A DNA stretch of 35,813 bases from the NCBI GenBank assembly GCA_016291405.1, contig JAEEXG010000024.1:1-35813 (forward strand), in the 5' to 3' direction. The position numbers and the translations under genes are program-made. The notes beneath the pieces are model-generated. The model saw only the letters and a list, made by a program, of their open reading frames with translations, ran no database searches and was not told the origin of the DNA. This document shows, piece by piece, positions 6,920 to 15,412 of the stretch (its first letter is position 1; each line of letters begins with the position of its first letter). Source of the DNA: Lachnospiraceae bacterium. Lineage in GTDB: Bacteria; Bacillota; Clostridia; Lachnospirales; Lachnospiraceae.

Positions 6920-7666
6920 ATGAAAAAGCGTAGCACCCCTTTATCCAGAACATTTATAAGCGCAAGCTTAGTGTTTGCACTTATTCTTAGCTTAGCTTCG
7001 GTATTGATTTTCCATTTTCTCGGACAGGAATCATTACAGGATTTAGGAAGCTTAATAGCTAAGTACACCATTATTCAAATTATTGCAACAATTGCCCTTA
7101 GCGTATGTTTTATATGTTTCTTTACAGGATGCATAAAGAAACAGGAAGGCGCAGGAAATGCATCTGAAGCAGGAGCTTCAAACATAAGAGATGAGCTTAC
7201 CGGCATTAGAAACAAGATGGGCTTTGCCGAAGAAATTAAGAGAATAGAAGAAAGAATAAAAGAGGGGGACACTCAGGTGGGCCTTGCTCTTTGCGACCTT
7301 AATTTCTTAGATACCATAAACGAAAAATACGGTAAAGACAAAGGCGATATTGCAATTAAAGATTTGAGTCGTTTAATCTGTGTCACATTCGAACATTCTC
7401 CGGTATTTAGAATCATAGGCGGAGAGTTTGCCATTGTATTAAAAGGTCAGGATTTTCACAACTATGACGTACTTGCAGATACCTTAATCGATGAAATGCA
7501 GGATGCTTTCTTTGACGACAGATTGGAGCCTTGGGAGAGAATCTCCGCAGCAATAGCGGCGGTAGCATACGATCCAAACAAGCATCACGACTTTGATTTA
7601 GTCTTTAAAGAAGCCGAAGAAAAGATGTTTGAAAAGAAAAGATCAATGAAGGGGATTGAAGAATAA
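6920..7666 (+). CDS. Membrane protein with degenerate GGDEF domain
   Basis: GGDEF domains make cyclic di-GMP when their active-site motif is intact. This 248-residue protein has two membrane helices (about residues 12-34 and 50-70) followed by a GGDEF-type domain beginning DELTGIRNKMGF (91-102), with a good CDLNFLDTINEKYGKDKGD metal/substrate region (125-143). The signature itself aligns as R164-I-I-G-G-E-F170, so the RxGGDEF positions read IGGEF and the catalytic Asp is Gly. Cyclase activity is therefore doubtful; it may bind nucleotide or have a structural role. There is no sensor domain beyond the short inter-helix loop. The ATG follows AGGAGG (6905-6910). TATAAG at 6875-6880 is a possible -10. 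The gene appears monocistronic. Confidence 0.82.
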   Translation: MKKRSTPLSRTFISASLVFALILSLASVLIFHFLGQESLQDLGSLIAKYTIIQIIATIALSVCFICFFTGCIKKQEGAGNASEAGASNIRDELTGIRNKMGFAEEIKRIEERIKEGDTQVGLALCDLNFLDTINEKYGKDKGDIAIKDLSRLICVTFEHSPVFRIIGGEFAIVLKGQDFHNYDVLADTLIDEMQDAFFDDRLEPWERISAAIAAVAYDPNKHHDFDLVFKEAEEKMFEKKRSMKGIEE

Positions 7667-7671
7667 ATTAC

Positions 7672-7711
7672 CGGGGAGATTGTCTCCCCGGATTTATTAT
7701 GTTTTCTTTTC
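7672..7711 (+). terminator. Probable terminator after the GGDEF gene
   Basis: CCGGGGAGA (7672-7680) and TCTCCCCGG (7684-7692) form a very stable 9-bp stem with a TTG loop. The following T-run is interrupted (ATTTATTATGTTTTCTTTT). Confidence 0.75.
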
Positions 7712-7713
7712 GT

Positions 7714-7722
7714 GATATACTT
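7714..7722 (+). promoter_or_regulatory. Extended -10 promoter candidate for the C39-like peptidase gene
   Basis: TGATATACT forms an extended -10 element (TATACT 7717-7722) 35 bp before the ATG. No clear -35 is seen. Confidence 0.4.
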
Positions 7723-7757
7723 TTAGTAAATATACGTGTAATAAAAGTTGGGGATAT

Positions 7758-9005
7758 ATGGAAAAGCATGGGAAAGCAAAGCTACTGATATTTTCTGTAT
7801 CGGTGCTGATTCTTTTAATAATTATATATTCCGGTTTTAGTGGTAAAAAATCTGAATCCGAAGGGCCCACAGCCGCAAGCATAGTTAGAGAATGCGCGGA
7901 GAAGATAGGGACTTTTACTGAGGATGTCTATAAAACTTTAAAATCCAAAATTGAAATTAAAATCGAAGAAAGAAGACTAAAGAAAGAGCAGGAAAGGCTT
8001 GAAAAACTTAAGGCTGAAGAAGAAACTCTTTCTGAAAACGAAATAAAAGAAGCGGAAGAAATCATTTTAGAAGAACCTCTGCAAAAAGAAGACTTTATTG
8101 TTGAAAATTCTTACCCTTCTCCCTTTGAATTAAACCTTCCAAACGGCATGGATGTGCCCACAAAGATAGGTAAAAGTGAGTTCAGACGTACAAAGGAATT
8201 TGTTTATGCCGCAAACGAGGCAGGGCTTTATGAGTCCCCTTCCTTTGAAGGAGGGCCTGTAAGAAAGGCCATGCTTTGGGAGGCATTTTTAAGAATAGGA
8301 ATTTCAAACGATTGCTGCTATCAGCTTGTAAGCGAAGACGGCACTCTTCTTTATGCGGACGGAAAAAACTTTAAGCGATTCAGAGAAGATATGGAACTTA
8401 CGGAAGAAATTACCTTGGAAAAAGAAAGGGTAGTTTTGGACGTATCGTATATTAGTCAGTATCCAAGCCTTCCAAACGGCTGTGAAATCACGTCCTTGGC
8501 TACAGTCTTAAATTACCTTGGCTTTGATGTTACAAAGGAAGTTTTATCAGACAGGTTTCTTCCTAAGGCGCCTGTAGGTGAAGCAAACTTCTACGAAGAA
8601 TTTGTGGGAGATCCAAAGGAAAAAGATGCATACGGTTGCTACGCTCAGGCCATAGTTTTGGCGGCAAATTCCTATTTTAAAACCATGGGAAGCGACCTAA
8701 GAGCCTTTAACTACACGGGAAGCGCCTTTCAGGACATGCTTTTAAAGGTAAAAGAAGGTAAGCCCGTTATCGTGTGGGCCACATCCAACATGAATCAAGA
8801 CCCCGGATACACCACAGAATGGATTGTAAACGGCGAATACATCATATGGAAAGCCAATATGCATTGTATGGTGCTTATCGGGTATGATACGGAAAAAGAA
8901 ACCGTTATCGTCTCGGATCCTATGGTTGGAATAAAAGAATACGAGATGGAAACTTTTATAAAAAGATATAAGCAGTTTTATTCCCAGGCGGTGGTTTTGG
9001 AGTAA
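7758..9005 (+). CDS. Membrane-anchored C39-like cysteine peptidase family protein
   Basis: The 415-residue protein has an N-terminal membrane anchor (residues 8-27), a Lys/Glu-rich coiled coil (about 60-105), an SH3-like stretch (about 146-210) and a C-terminal peptidase_C39_2-type domain (about 225-415). The papain-like catalytic residues can be placed: Cys242 in PNGCEITSLA, His369 in NMHCMVLIGYD and Asp387 in VSDPM. No lipobox is seen, so the anchor should be a transmembrane helix with the domain outside the cell. Family members may process peptides or cell-wall proteins; no ABC exporter or bacteriocin precursor is adjacent, so a bacteriocin-leader role is unlikely. The gene is probably transcribed alone, since a TATAAT-type promoter precedes the next gene. 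Confidence 0.75.
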   Translation: MEKHGKAKLLIFSVSVLILLIIIYSGFSGKKSESEGPTAASIVRECAEKIGTFTEDVYKTLKSKIEIKIEERRLKKEQERLEKLKAEEETLSENEIKEAEEIILEEPLQKEDFIVENSYPSPFELNLPNGMDVPTKIGKSEFRRTKEFVYAANEAGLYESPSFEGGPVRKAMLWEAFLRIGISNDCCYQLVSEDGTLLYADGKNFKRFREDMELTEEITLEKERVVLDVSYISQYPSLPNGCEITSLATVLNYLGFDVTKEVLSDRFLPKAPVGEANFYEEFVGDPKEKDAYGCYAQAIVLAANSYFKTMGSDLRAFNYTGSAFQDMLLKVKEGKPVIVWATSNMNQDPGYTTEWIVNGEYIIWKANMHCMVLIGYDTEKETVIVSDPMVGIKEYEMETFIKRYKQFYSQAVVLE

Positions 9006-9059
9006 TGGGGGCTTGTGACGGGATTAGGGCCTTAATTACTCGCTTTATGGGGGCTTTTA

Positions 9060-9068
9060 TGGTATAAT
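9060..9068 (+). promoter_or_regulatory. Extended -10 promoter for the EAL operon
   Basis: TGGTATAAT (TATAAT at 9063-9068) lies 31 bp before the chosen ATG, giving a short leader. The -35 region is weak. Confidence 0.55.
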
Positions 9069-9098
9069 CATTAATAACGTGTGTATTTGGAGGGAATA

Positions 9099-10994
9099 AT
9101 GGTCTGGAATATTCAATTTCAGTTTGCGGGATTAATAATGGCACTTGTTGTGCTTGCAATGACGCTAAGCCAGAAACGCCTTAATTTTGCGGCGGAAAAA
9201 GCTTTTACCAAACTGTTGATAGGCGTAATAATGTGCGTCATATTTGATATTTCTTCTGTCTTTGCCATCAACTACAGAGGCTACATCGGAGATACCGCCT
9301 GCTTTATAGTCTGCAAGGTTTATCTTTGCTCGATAGTTGCAGTGGCATTTCTTTCCGCGCGTTTTGCTGTTGCAGAGATTCGCCACGTCTTTAAAAAGTT
9401 CTGGGTGGATGTCACGATTGTTCCCTTAGTGATAGAAGGCATCATTTTATGCATTTTCCCTGTTAAAATCCACCTTGAAGAAAACGAACTTTATACTTAC
9501 GGAGTTCCCGTATATTTCACATACTTTTTCTGCGCTCTCTATATTGCGGCAACCTTTATCATGGTGCTTATTTTAAGAGAGAGAATCAATATTAAAAGAA
9601 GATTTGCCATCTATTTTTGGATGGTTTCATGGACTGTGGTTGCCACAATTCAGTTTTTAAACAACCAGATTCTTTTGGTAGGCTACGCTATGTGCTTAGC
9701 CTGCATGTACATGTATTGTAAGCTTGAAAATCCCGAATATCACATAGACTTTGCCACCAACGTCTTTAACCGCAAAGGTTTCAGAATGATAATGAGTGAA
9801 AACATAAAGAAACACGAAGATAAAGCAGTGGTTTCTTTTGCAATCGGAGACATAAACATGGTTAACGAAATCTTCGGAAGCCATGCGGTGGAAAGCATAA
9901 TTTGTGCGATTTCTGAATTTGCAGACGGAATTCCCGATTCCACACTTTTTAGAATCGAAGACAATCTGTTTTGTATATCAATTGATAATCCAAGCGAAAC
10001 GGAGAAGGCCTTAGAGCAGATTATTAAGCGCTTTGAGCTTCCCTGGACCGTAGGAGGCGCATCAATTGAAATTCCTGTATATTTATCCTATGCAGAAAGC
10101 ATTCTTTCTTTTAAGGATGTGGACGAACTTGAAGAAGTTATCCATTTCTTTGCGCAGGAGAGTAAAAAGCTTTCTCCCGGAGATGTGCTTTGCGTAGATG
10201 AAGATGAGCTTAAAGCTCGTCAAAAGAACCTTGAAATGCAGCACGCACTTGAGTGGGCTTTTCATAACGATTCCGTGGAAGTTTTCTATCAGCCGATTTA
10301 TAATATTGCGGAAGGTCGTTTTTCTGCAATTGAGGCACTGGCCAGAATCAGAGATGAGAACGGAAATGTTATTTTGCCAAATGACTTTATCGGATTTTCC
10401 GAAAAGAACGGCATGATTTTAAAGCTTGGCGAAGTAATGTTTAGAAAGGTCTGCGAGTTTATTCAAAGAAACCGCATCGAAGAATACGGAATAGACTACG
10501 TGGAAGTTAACCTTTCCGTTGTTCAGTGTATGCAGGAAGACATTGCAAGAACCCTTAAAAACATTATGGGAGAGTATCAGATACCTCCTCACAAGATTAA
10601 TTTTGAAATCACCGAAACTGCGGCGGTTAACTCAAGAAGATTAATGGAAAGAGCCATGAATGAGCTTATTACTTACGGAAGTTCGTTCTCTTTGGACGAT
10701 TACGGCTCAGGCTATTCAAATCTTGCCTACGTTGTTAAATTACCGCTTAAGATGATTAAAATCGACAAAGTTTTAACCGACACCTACTTTACATCCGACA
10801 AGGTTAAAACGGCGACGGAATATACTATTGAGATGATCCACAAACTCGGTATGAAAGTAGTTGTGGAAGGGGTGGAGACCGAAGAAGAATACTTGGCTTT
10901 TAAGAAGCTTGGTGTTGAATTCATTCAGGGTTATTACTTCTCTAAACCATTACCTAAGGACCGAGTACTAAACTATATTCAGGAGTGGTTATAA
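9099..10994 (+). CDS. Membrane c-di-GMP phosphodiesterase (7TM-like sensor, degenerate GGDEF, EAL)
   Basis: EAL domains hydrolyse cyclic di-GMP to pGpG. I chose the ATG at 9099 because GGAGGG (9089-9094) sits 4 bp before it; an in-frame GTG at 9081 has no such site. In the resulting 631-residue protein, residues 5-205 form about six to seven membrane helices. A GGDEF remnant follows, with its signature degraded to RIEDNLF (285-291), so no cyclase activity is expected. The EAL domain (about 380-631) keeps E412-A-L, N471 in VNLS, E503 in FEITE, D533-D534 in LDDYGSGYS, K554, E590 in EGVE and Q610 in QGYYFSKPL. It should be an active phosphodiesterase, perhaps tuned by the GGDEF remnant and the membrane sensor. 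It leads an operon with the zinc-ribbon and TPM genes. Confidence 0.9.
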   Translation: MVWNIQFQFAGLIMALVVLAMTLSQKRLNFAAEKAFTKLLIGVIMCVIFDISSVFAINYRGYIGDTACFIVCKVYLCSIVAVAFLSARFAVAEIRHVFKKFWVDVTIVPLVIEGIILCIFPVKIHLEENELYTYGVPVYFTYFFCALYIAATFIMVLILRERINIKRRFAIYFWMVSWTVVATIQFLNNQILLVGYAMCLACMYMYCKLENPEYHIDFATNVFNRKGFRMIMSENIKKHEDKAVVSFAIGDINMVNEIFGSHAVESIICAISEFADGIPDSTLFRIEDNLFCISIDNPSETEKALEQIIKRFELPWTVGGASIEIPVYLSYAESILSFKDVDELEEVIHFFAQESKKLSPGDVLCVDEDELKARQKNLEMQHALEWAFHNDSVEVFYQPIYNIAEGRFSAIEALARIRDENGNVILPNDFIGFSEKNGMILKLGEVMFRKVCEFIQRNRIEEYGIDYVEVNLSVVQCMQEDIARTLKNIMGEYQIPPHKINFEITETAAVNSRRLMERAMNELITYGSSFSLDDYGSGYSNLAYVVKLPLKMIKIDKVLTDTYFTSDKVKTATEYTIEMIHKLGMKVVVEGVETEEEYLAFKKLGVEFIQGYYFSKPLPKDRVLNYIQEWL

Positions 10995-10998
10995 AGAT

Positions 10999-11988
10999 AT
11001 GAATTTTCAATGTAAAAACTGCGGGGGTAATATGGTTTTCTCACCTAAGATGCAGAAAATGTATTGCCCCTACTGCGATGGTACAGACTGTGAAGAAAAG
11101 CGTGGCGACGCTTCCGTTACAGTCTGTTATTCATGTGGCGGAGAAATAAACGCAGATGAAGTAACAAGCGCCACAAAGTGCCCTTATTGTGGCAATTACC
11201 TTATTTTGGACCCAAGAGTTGAAGGCGAATACGAGCCAAAGGAAATTCTTCCCTTTAAGCTTTCAAAAGAAGAAGCCGTTACGGCAATGGAAAATGAGTT
11301 TAAGAAAAGAATCTTTACTCCAAATTCCTTCCTTAGCGAAAAGACTTTGGAAAACCTTGAGGGTATGTATGTCCCCTTCTTTTTGTATGACTTTAAATCG
11401 GATGCTGACTACACTGCGGAAGGCACAAAGACAAGACATTGGAGAAGCGGAAATTACAGATATACAGAGACTTCTTACTATGAAATTATAAGAAAACTGG
11501 ATGTAGACTTTAAAAAGATTCCTGCCGATGCTTCAGTAAAAGCTCCCGACTCCGTAATGGACTTAATGGAGCCTTATGATTACAACGCAAATGTTTCTTT
11601 TGACCCTAAATACATGTCAGGGTTTAACGGAGAAGTATACAATGCTCCCGCGGGAGAGTTTATAGAAAGAGCAAAGCAAAAGGCAATTAAGAGCGTTAAT
11701 ACACTGATTAACGACTCTGTTTCGGGATACAACACCGTTACAAAGGTAAGCAGTAACGTTTCTTTAGACAATGATAATACTGAGTATGCTCTGTTTCCTG
11801 TGTGGGTGTATAAGTACTCCTGGGCAGGAAAAGAGTATGTTTTCCATGTAAACGGACAAACGGGAAAAGTGGTAGGCACCACACCGGTTTCTTTACTTAA
11901 AGTAATTATATACGGCATCACAAAAGCAGGCCTCACCTGGGCTTTGGTTGAAATGATTTCCAGATTATTCGGAGGGCTTGTATCGTGA
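10999..11988 (+). CDS. Double zinc-ribbon protein with C-terminal membrane helix
   Basis: The function is not known. The 329-residue protein begins with two rubredoxin/TFIIB-like zinc ribbons: C5-C8 with C23-C26, and C43-C46 with C61-C64. A beta-rich middle region follows (about 80-290), including aromatic-rich segments around YTAEGTKTRHWRSGNYRYTE. A hydrophobic helix near the C terminus (about 300-325) probably anchors it. Such proteins are sometimes mislabelled as replication-restart PriA because of the zinc ribbons; no helicase motif is present. It starts 4 bp after the EAL gene stop and its TGA overlaps the GTG of the TPM gene, so the three are co-transcribed. A role in membrane or envelope protein quality control is possible but is inference only. 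Confidence 0.7.
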   Translation: MNFQCKNCGGNMVFSPKMQKMYCPYCDGTDCEEKRGDASVTVCYSCGGEINADEVTSATKCPYCGNYLILDPRVEGEYEPKEILPFKLSKEEAVTAMENEFKKRIFTPNSFLSEKTLENLEGMYVPFFLYDFKSDADYTAEGTKTRHWRSGNYRYTETSYYEIIRKLDVDFKKIPADASVKAPDSVMDLMEPYDYNANVSFDPKYMSGFNGEVYNAPAGEFIERAKQKAIKSVNTLINDSVSGYNTVTKVSSNVSLDNDNTEYALFPVWVYKYSWAGKEYVFHVNGQTGKVVGTTPVSLLKVIIYGITKAGLTWALVEMISRLFGGLVS

Positions 11989-12923
11989 ACAAAAGAGTAA
12001 TAACACAGTTTATTAAAAGTAATATTGTACTTGCCGTTATAGTGCTTATAGTATTTGGCTATTATATGTATAAAAAGCCAAGCATTCCGAGAAAGACCGA
12101 TGAAGTTTTGTCCTATGTAAGCGGAAATACCGAGAGAGTTTACGGCGATAAAAGAGTCTTTGACTACGCAGATGAATTAACCGATAAGGAAGAAGCGGAC
12201 TTAGAGTCATACATCCATGAAGTTGAACAGGAAATCGGAAATGATATTGTCATTGTTACTTTGAATGAATCCTTAAAAGAGTACGCTGAGGATTATTGTA
12301 AAAGATATAACATGGAAATGGTTTCTCCCGATAAATACGTAATGCTTTATGCGGATGAATTCTGGGAAGTAAACAAATTTGGATTTGATCAGCCTCAGAT
12401 TTTGGATGGCACTCAAGAAACAGGCGATGGCGTAATTTTGGTAGATAACTTATTCAGAGAGCCTGAAACCGGAAGAATCTATACCTGGATGGGCACAACG
12501 GGAGAGGCGGAAAAAAGATATTCAAGCGATGAAATAGACCATGCTTTGGACGTTTTTTATGATAACCTTGATGAAGACTACAAGCATGGACTTATGACCT
12601 TTGTAACTCAGGTAAGATTCGATCTTGATACAGAAATAGTGGATTTGGCCTTTAAGCCCTTTGCAATTATAGTGGCAGGCTTTGTGCTTTTAATATTTGT
12701 CCTTACCCACTTAAAGTCAAAGAGCGGAAAAGTTACCACAAATGCAAACACCTATGTTTCTCCCGGTGGCGCAAACTTTGTGGTGCACGAAGACAGGTTC
12801 TTACGTAAATCCGTAAGTAAGGTTTACGATCCACCTTCATCAAGTTCATCCTCCGGCGGTGGCGGAGGACACCATACATCAGGCGGTGGCGGAAGCCACG
12901 GCGGCGGTGGTCACTCAAGATAA
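11985..12923 (+). CDS. TPM-domain membrane protein with Gly/Ser/His-rich tail
   Basis: The 312-residue protein has a signal-anchor helix (residues 13-28), a TPM domain on the outer face (about 50-210, with GNDIVIVTLNES at 85-96 and GDGVILVDN at 147-155), a second membrane helix (223-241) and a cytoplasmic tail ending in a serine run and glycine/histidine clusters (285-312). TPM domains occur in photosystem II repair factors and in many bacterial membrane proteins of unclear, possibly phosphatase, function. The Gly-rich tail with histidines is typical of bacterial TPM proteins and could bind metal. Its GTG start overlaps the TGA stop of the zinc-ribbon gene (GTGA), showing tight coupling. It is the last gene of the EAL operon. 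Confidence 0.8.
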   Translation: MNKRVITQFIKSNIVLAVIVLIVFGYYMYKKPSIPRKTDEVLSYVSGNTERVYGDKRVFDYADELTDKEEADLESYIHEVEQEIGNDIVIVTLNESLKEYAEDYCKRYNMEMVSPDKYVMLYADEFWEVNKFGFDQPQILDGTQETGDGVILVDNLFREPETGRIYTWMGTTGEAEKRYSSDEIDHALDVFYDNLDEDYKHGLMTFVTQVRFDLDTEIVDLAFKPFAIIVAGFVLLIFVLTHLKSKSGKVTTNANTYVSPGGANFVVHEDRFLRKSVSKVYDPPSSSSSSGGGGGHHTSGGGGSHGGGGHSR

Positions 12924-12930
12924 ATAATAA

Positions 12931-12964
12931 AAATCTCTCCTTGAAAGACAGGAGAGATTTTTTT
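12931..12964 (+). terminator. Terminator of the EAL/TPM operon
   Basis: AAATCTCTCC (12931-12940) pairs with GGAGAGATTT (12951-12960), followed by more T. Confidence 0.9.
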
Positions 12965-12968
12965 GCAC

Positions 12969-13043
12969 AAATCCTCGGATAAATCCGAGGATTTTCCCGC
13001 AGTCGCCAAGGTCAAAATTGTGCAAGCACATTTTGACTTTGGC
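12969..13043. repeat. Two strong hairpins in the convergent intergenic region
   Basis: AAATCCTCGG/CCGAGGATTT (12969-12994) is a 10-bp stem. A longer imperfect stem runs from GCCAAGGTCAAAATTGTGC (13005-13023) to GCACATTTTGACTTTGGC (13026-13043). They lie between the two operon terminators and belong to no gene. The flanking words CGCC and GGCTCG are shared with the repeat array next to tRNA-Arg. Confidence 0.5.
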
Positions 13044-13059
13044 TCGTTGCGCACAAAAA

Positions 13060-13091
13060 AACTCATTTCGCATGACGGTACGAAATGAGTT
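13060..13091 (-). terminator. Terminator of rpsT
   Basis: Read on the minus strand, AACTCATTTCG pairs with CGAAATGAGTT around a 10-nt loop and runs straight into a T-tract. The plus-strand side also has CCTTTTT, so it may be bidirectional. Confidence 0.9.
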
Positions 13092-13121
13092 CCTTTTTAT
13101 AATCATCTATTAGCGATAAGT

Positions 13122-13385
13122 TTATGCCATCTTGTTTACAGCAACGTTCATACGGGATACTTTTCTGCTAACGGTGTTCTTGTGATATACACCCTTAGAG
13201 CAAGCCTTATCCATAAGAGAAGTAGCGTTAACTAAGCTTTCCTTAGCGGCTGCCTGATCCTTAGCGTCGATAGCTGCATAAACCTTTTTGATCGCTGTCT
13301 TAACCTCAGACTTGATGGCCTTGTTTCTGTCAGCCTTTGTCTGGTTTACTAAGATACGCTTCTTTGCAGATTTGATGTTAGCCAA
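13122..13385 (-). CDS. rpsT: 30S ribosomal protein S20
   Basis: S20 is a primary 16S rRNA-binding protein of the small subunit. The 87-residue, Lys/Ala-rich helical protein begins MANIKSAKKR, the usual S20 start, and has the expected length. The start codon is TTG (13385-13383 on the minus strand), 9 bp after GGAGG. UUG initiation is also known for E. coli rpsT, where S20 regulates its own translation, so weak initiation may be part of the control here; that extension is inference. The gene is monocistronic, divergent from lepA, with a near-consensus promoter and a strong terminator. Confidence 0.97.
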   Translation of the reverse strand: MANIKSAKKRILVNQTKADRNKAIKSEVKTAIKKVYAAIDAKDQAAAKESLVNATSLMDKACSKGVYHKNTVSRKVSRMNVAVNKMA

Positions 13386-13474
13386 GACTATACACCTCCA
13401 TTTTTTATCATCTAAGTTAATAAACTAAGCAACATCAATCCGGACACGGACGATTCAATGTCGCACACTAAAAT

Positions 13475-13503
13475 ATAATAGTAGAAAGAATTCTTTGTGT
13501 CAA
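13475..13503 (-). promoter_or_regulatory. rpsT promoter (sigma-A)
   Basis: On the minus strand TTGACA (13503-13498), a 17-bp spacer and TATTAT (13480-13475) match the housekeeping consensus very closely, as expected for a ribosomal protein gene. Confidence 0.85.
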
Positions 13504-13565
13504 TACAAAATTTAAAATATATTGAAAATATGTGGCCTTTCAGCCTTTCGAAGGCAATGTTTTTA

Positions 13566-13574
13566 TGTTATACT
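13566..13574 (+). promoter_or_regulatory. lepA promoter candidate (extended -10)
   Basis: TGTTATACT gives an extended -10 (TATACT 13569-13574) 32 bp before the lepA start; the -35 is weak. A small GCCTT-TCG-AAGGC hairpin at 13543-13555 lies just upstream. Confidence 0.55.
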
Positions 13575-13606
13575 AAATCGAAATTCATTTTTGTGAGGAA
13601 ATAAAT

Positions 13607-15412
13607 TTGGATCAGAAACACATTAGAAACTTTTGTATTATAGCACATATCGATCACGGTAAGTCAACTCTTGCCGATCGTATAATAGAGATGACGGGTC
13701 TTCTTACAAGCCGTGAAATGCAGGAACAGGTTCTTGATAACATGGACCTTGAAAGAGAACGCGGAATCACCATTAAGGCTCAGACCGTACGTACCGTTTA
13801 TAAAGCAAAGAACGGAGAAGAGTACATTTTTAACCTTATAGATACTCCCGGTCACGTCGACTTTAACTATGAAGTATCAAGAGCACTTGCTGCCTGTGAC
13901 GGAGCTATTTTGGTGGTAGATGCGGCTCAGGGTATTGAAGCTCAGACCTTGGCAAATGTTTATCTTGCCTTAGATCATGACTTGGATGTATTTCCTGTTA
14001 TTAATAAAATCGACCTTCCAAGCGCAGATCCCGAAAAGGTTATTAATGAAATAGAAGATGTAATCGGAATCGAAGCTCAGGATGCTCCTTTAATTTCTGC
14101 AAAGAACGGAATCAACATAGACCAGGTTTTGGAAGCTATCGTTGAAAAGGTTCCCGCTCCTGAAGGAGATGCAAATGCACCGCTTCAGGCTTTGATTTTT
14201 GACTCTCTTTATGATTCCTACAAAGGTGTAATTGCCTTTGTTCGTATAAAGAACGGTACTGTTAAAAAAGGCGTTCCCATTAAGATGATGGCAACGGGCG
14301 CAACCGCTGAAGTAGTGGAAGTAGGCTACTTTGGAGCAGGCCAGTTTATTCCCTGCGAAGAGTTAAGCGCAGGTATGGTTGGATACATTACAGCTTCCAT
14401 TAAAAACGTTCGTGATACGGCAGTGGGTGACACTATTACAGAGCTTAACAATCCTTGCACCGAGCCTCTTCCCGGATATAAGAAGGTTCAGTCAATGGTA
14501 TACTGTGGCGTATATCCCGCAGACGGAGCTAAGTATCCCGATTTAAAAGATGCCCTTGAAAAGCTTCAATTAAATGATGCGTCTCTTTTCTATGAACCAG
14601 AAACCTCCATTGCTTTGGGCTTTGGCTTTAGATGCGGTTTCTTAGGCCTCCTTCATTTAGAGATTATTCAGGAAAGACTTGAGCGAGAATATAACTTAGA
14701 CTTAGTTACCACCGCTCCAAGCGTTATTTATAAAGTTCATAAAACAAACGGCGAAGTGATAGAGCTTACCAATCCTTCGAATTTACCGGATCCTTCCGAA
14801 ATTGACTATATGGAAGAGCCCATCGTAAATGCCGAAATAATGGTTTCAAAAGATTACGTAGGTTCCATTATGGAGCTTTGCCAGCAGCGTAGAGGCCGCT
14901 ACGTAAGCATGGAATACATGGAAGCCACCCGTGCTCTTATTAAGTACGAGCTTCCCTTAAATGAAATCATTTACGATTTCTTTGACGCCTTAAAATCCCG
15001 CTCAAGAGGATATGCTTCTTTTGACTATGAATTAAAGGGATATGAGCAGTCTCAGATGGTTAAGCTTGATATTTTGATTAACCGAGAAGAAGTGGATGCC
15101 CTTTCATTCATCGTTCACAAAGATTCCGCATATGAGCGCGGACGTAGAATGTGTGAAAAGTTAAAGGATGAAATCCCGAGACACTTATTCGAAATTCCCA
15201 TTCAGGCAGCCGTAGGCGGAAAAGTTATTGCAAGAGAAACCGTAAAGGCAATGCGTAAAGACGTGCTTGCAAAGTGTTACGGCGGTGATATTTCACGTAA
15301 AAAGAAACTGCTTGAAAAGCAAAAAGAAGGAAAGAAGAGAATGCGCCAGGTAGGTAATGTTGAAATACCTCAAAGCGCCTTCATGAGTGTGCTTAAGCTT
15401 GATGAAGAGTAA
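13607..15412 (+). CDS. lepA: Elongation factor 4 (LepA), ribosome-associated GTPase
   Basis: LepA binds ribosomes and uses GTP; it is linked to back-translocation and to 30S biogenesis. The 601-residue protein shows the full set of G motifs: AHIDHGKS (13-20), DTPGHVDF (G3), NKID (G4) and SAKNG (G5). EF-G-like domains follow, then the LepA-specific C-terminal domain with the [21 protein letters not shown] signature region. The length is normal. The start is TTG at 13607, 8 bp after GAGG. The next gene, hemW, begins inside its 3' end. The neighbourhood rpsT/lepA/hemW matches that of Bacillus, where gpr and spoIIP separate rpsT and lepA; here those genes are missing and rpsT is inverted. Confidence 0.97.
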   Translation: MDQKHIRNFCIIAHIDHGKSTLADRIIEMTGLLTSREMQEQVLDNMDLERERGITIKAQTVRTVYKAKNGEEYIFNLIDTPGHVDFNYEVSRALAACDGAILVVDAAQGIEAQTLANVYLALDHDLDVFPVINKIDLPSADPEKVINEIEDVIGIEAQDAPLISAKNGINIDQVLEAIVEKVPAPEGDANAPLQALIFDSLYDSYKGVIAFVRIKNGTVKKGVPIKMMATGATAEVVEVGYFGAGQFIPCEELSAGMVGYITASIKNVRDTAVGDTITELNNPCTEPLPGYKKVQSMVYCGVYPADGAKYPDLKDALEKLQLNDASLFYEPETSIALGFGFRCGFLGLLHLEIIQERLEREYNLDLVTTAPSVIYKVHKTNGEVIELTNPSNLPDPSEIDYMEEPIVNAEIMVSKDYVGSIMELCQQRRGRYVSMEYMEATRALIKYELPLNEIIYDFFDALKSRSRGYASFDYELKGYEQSQMVKLDILINREEVDALSFIVHKDSAYERGRRMCEKLKDEIPRHLFEIPIQAAVGGKVIARETVKAMRKDVLAKCYGGDISRKKKLLEKQKEGKKRMRQVGNVEIPQSAFMSVLKLDEE

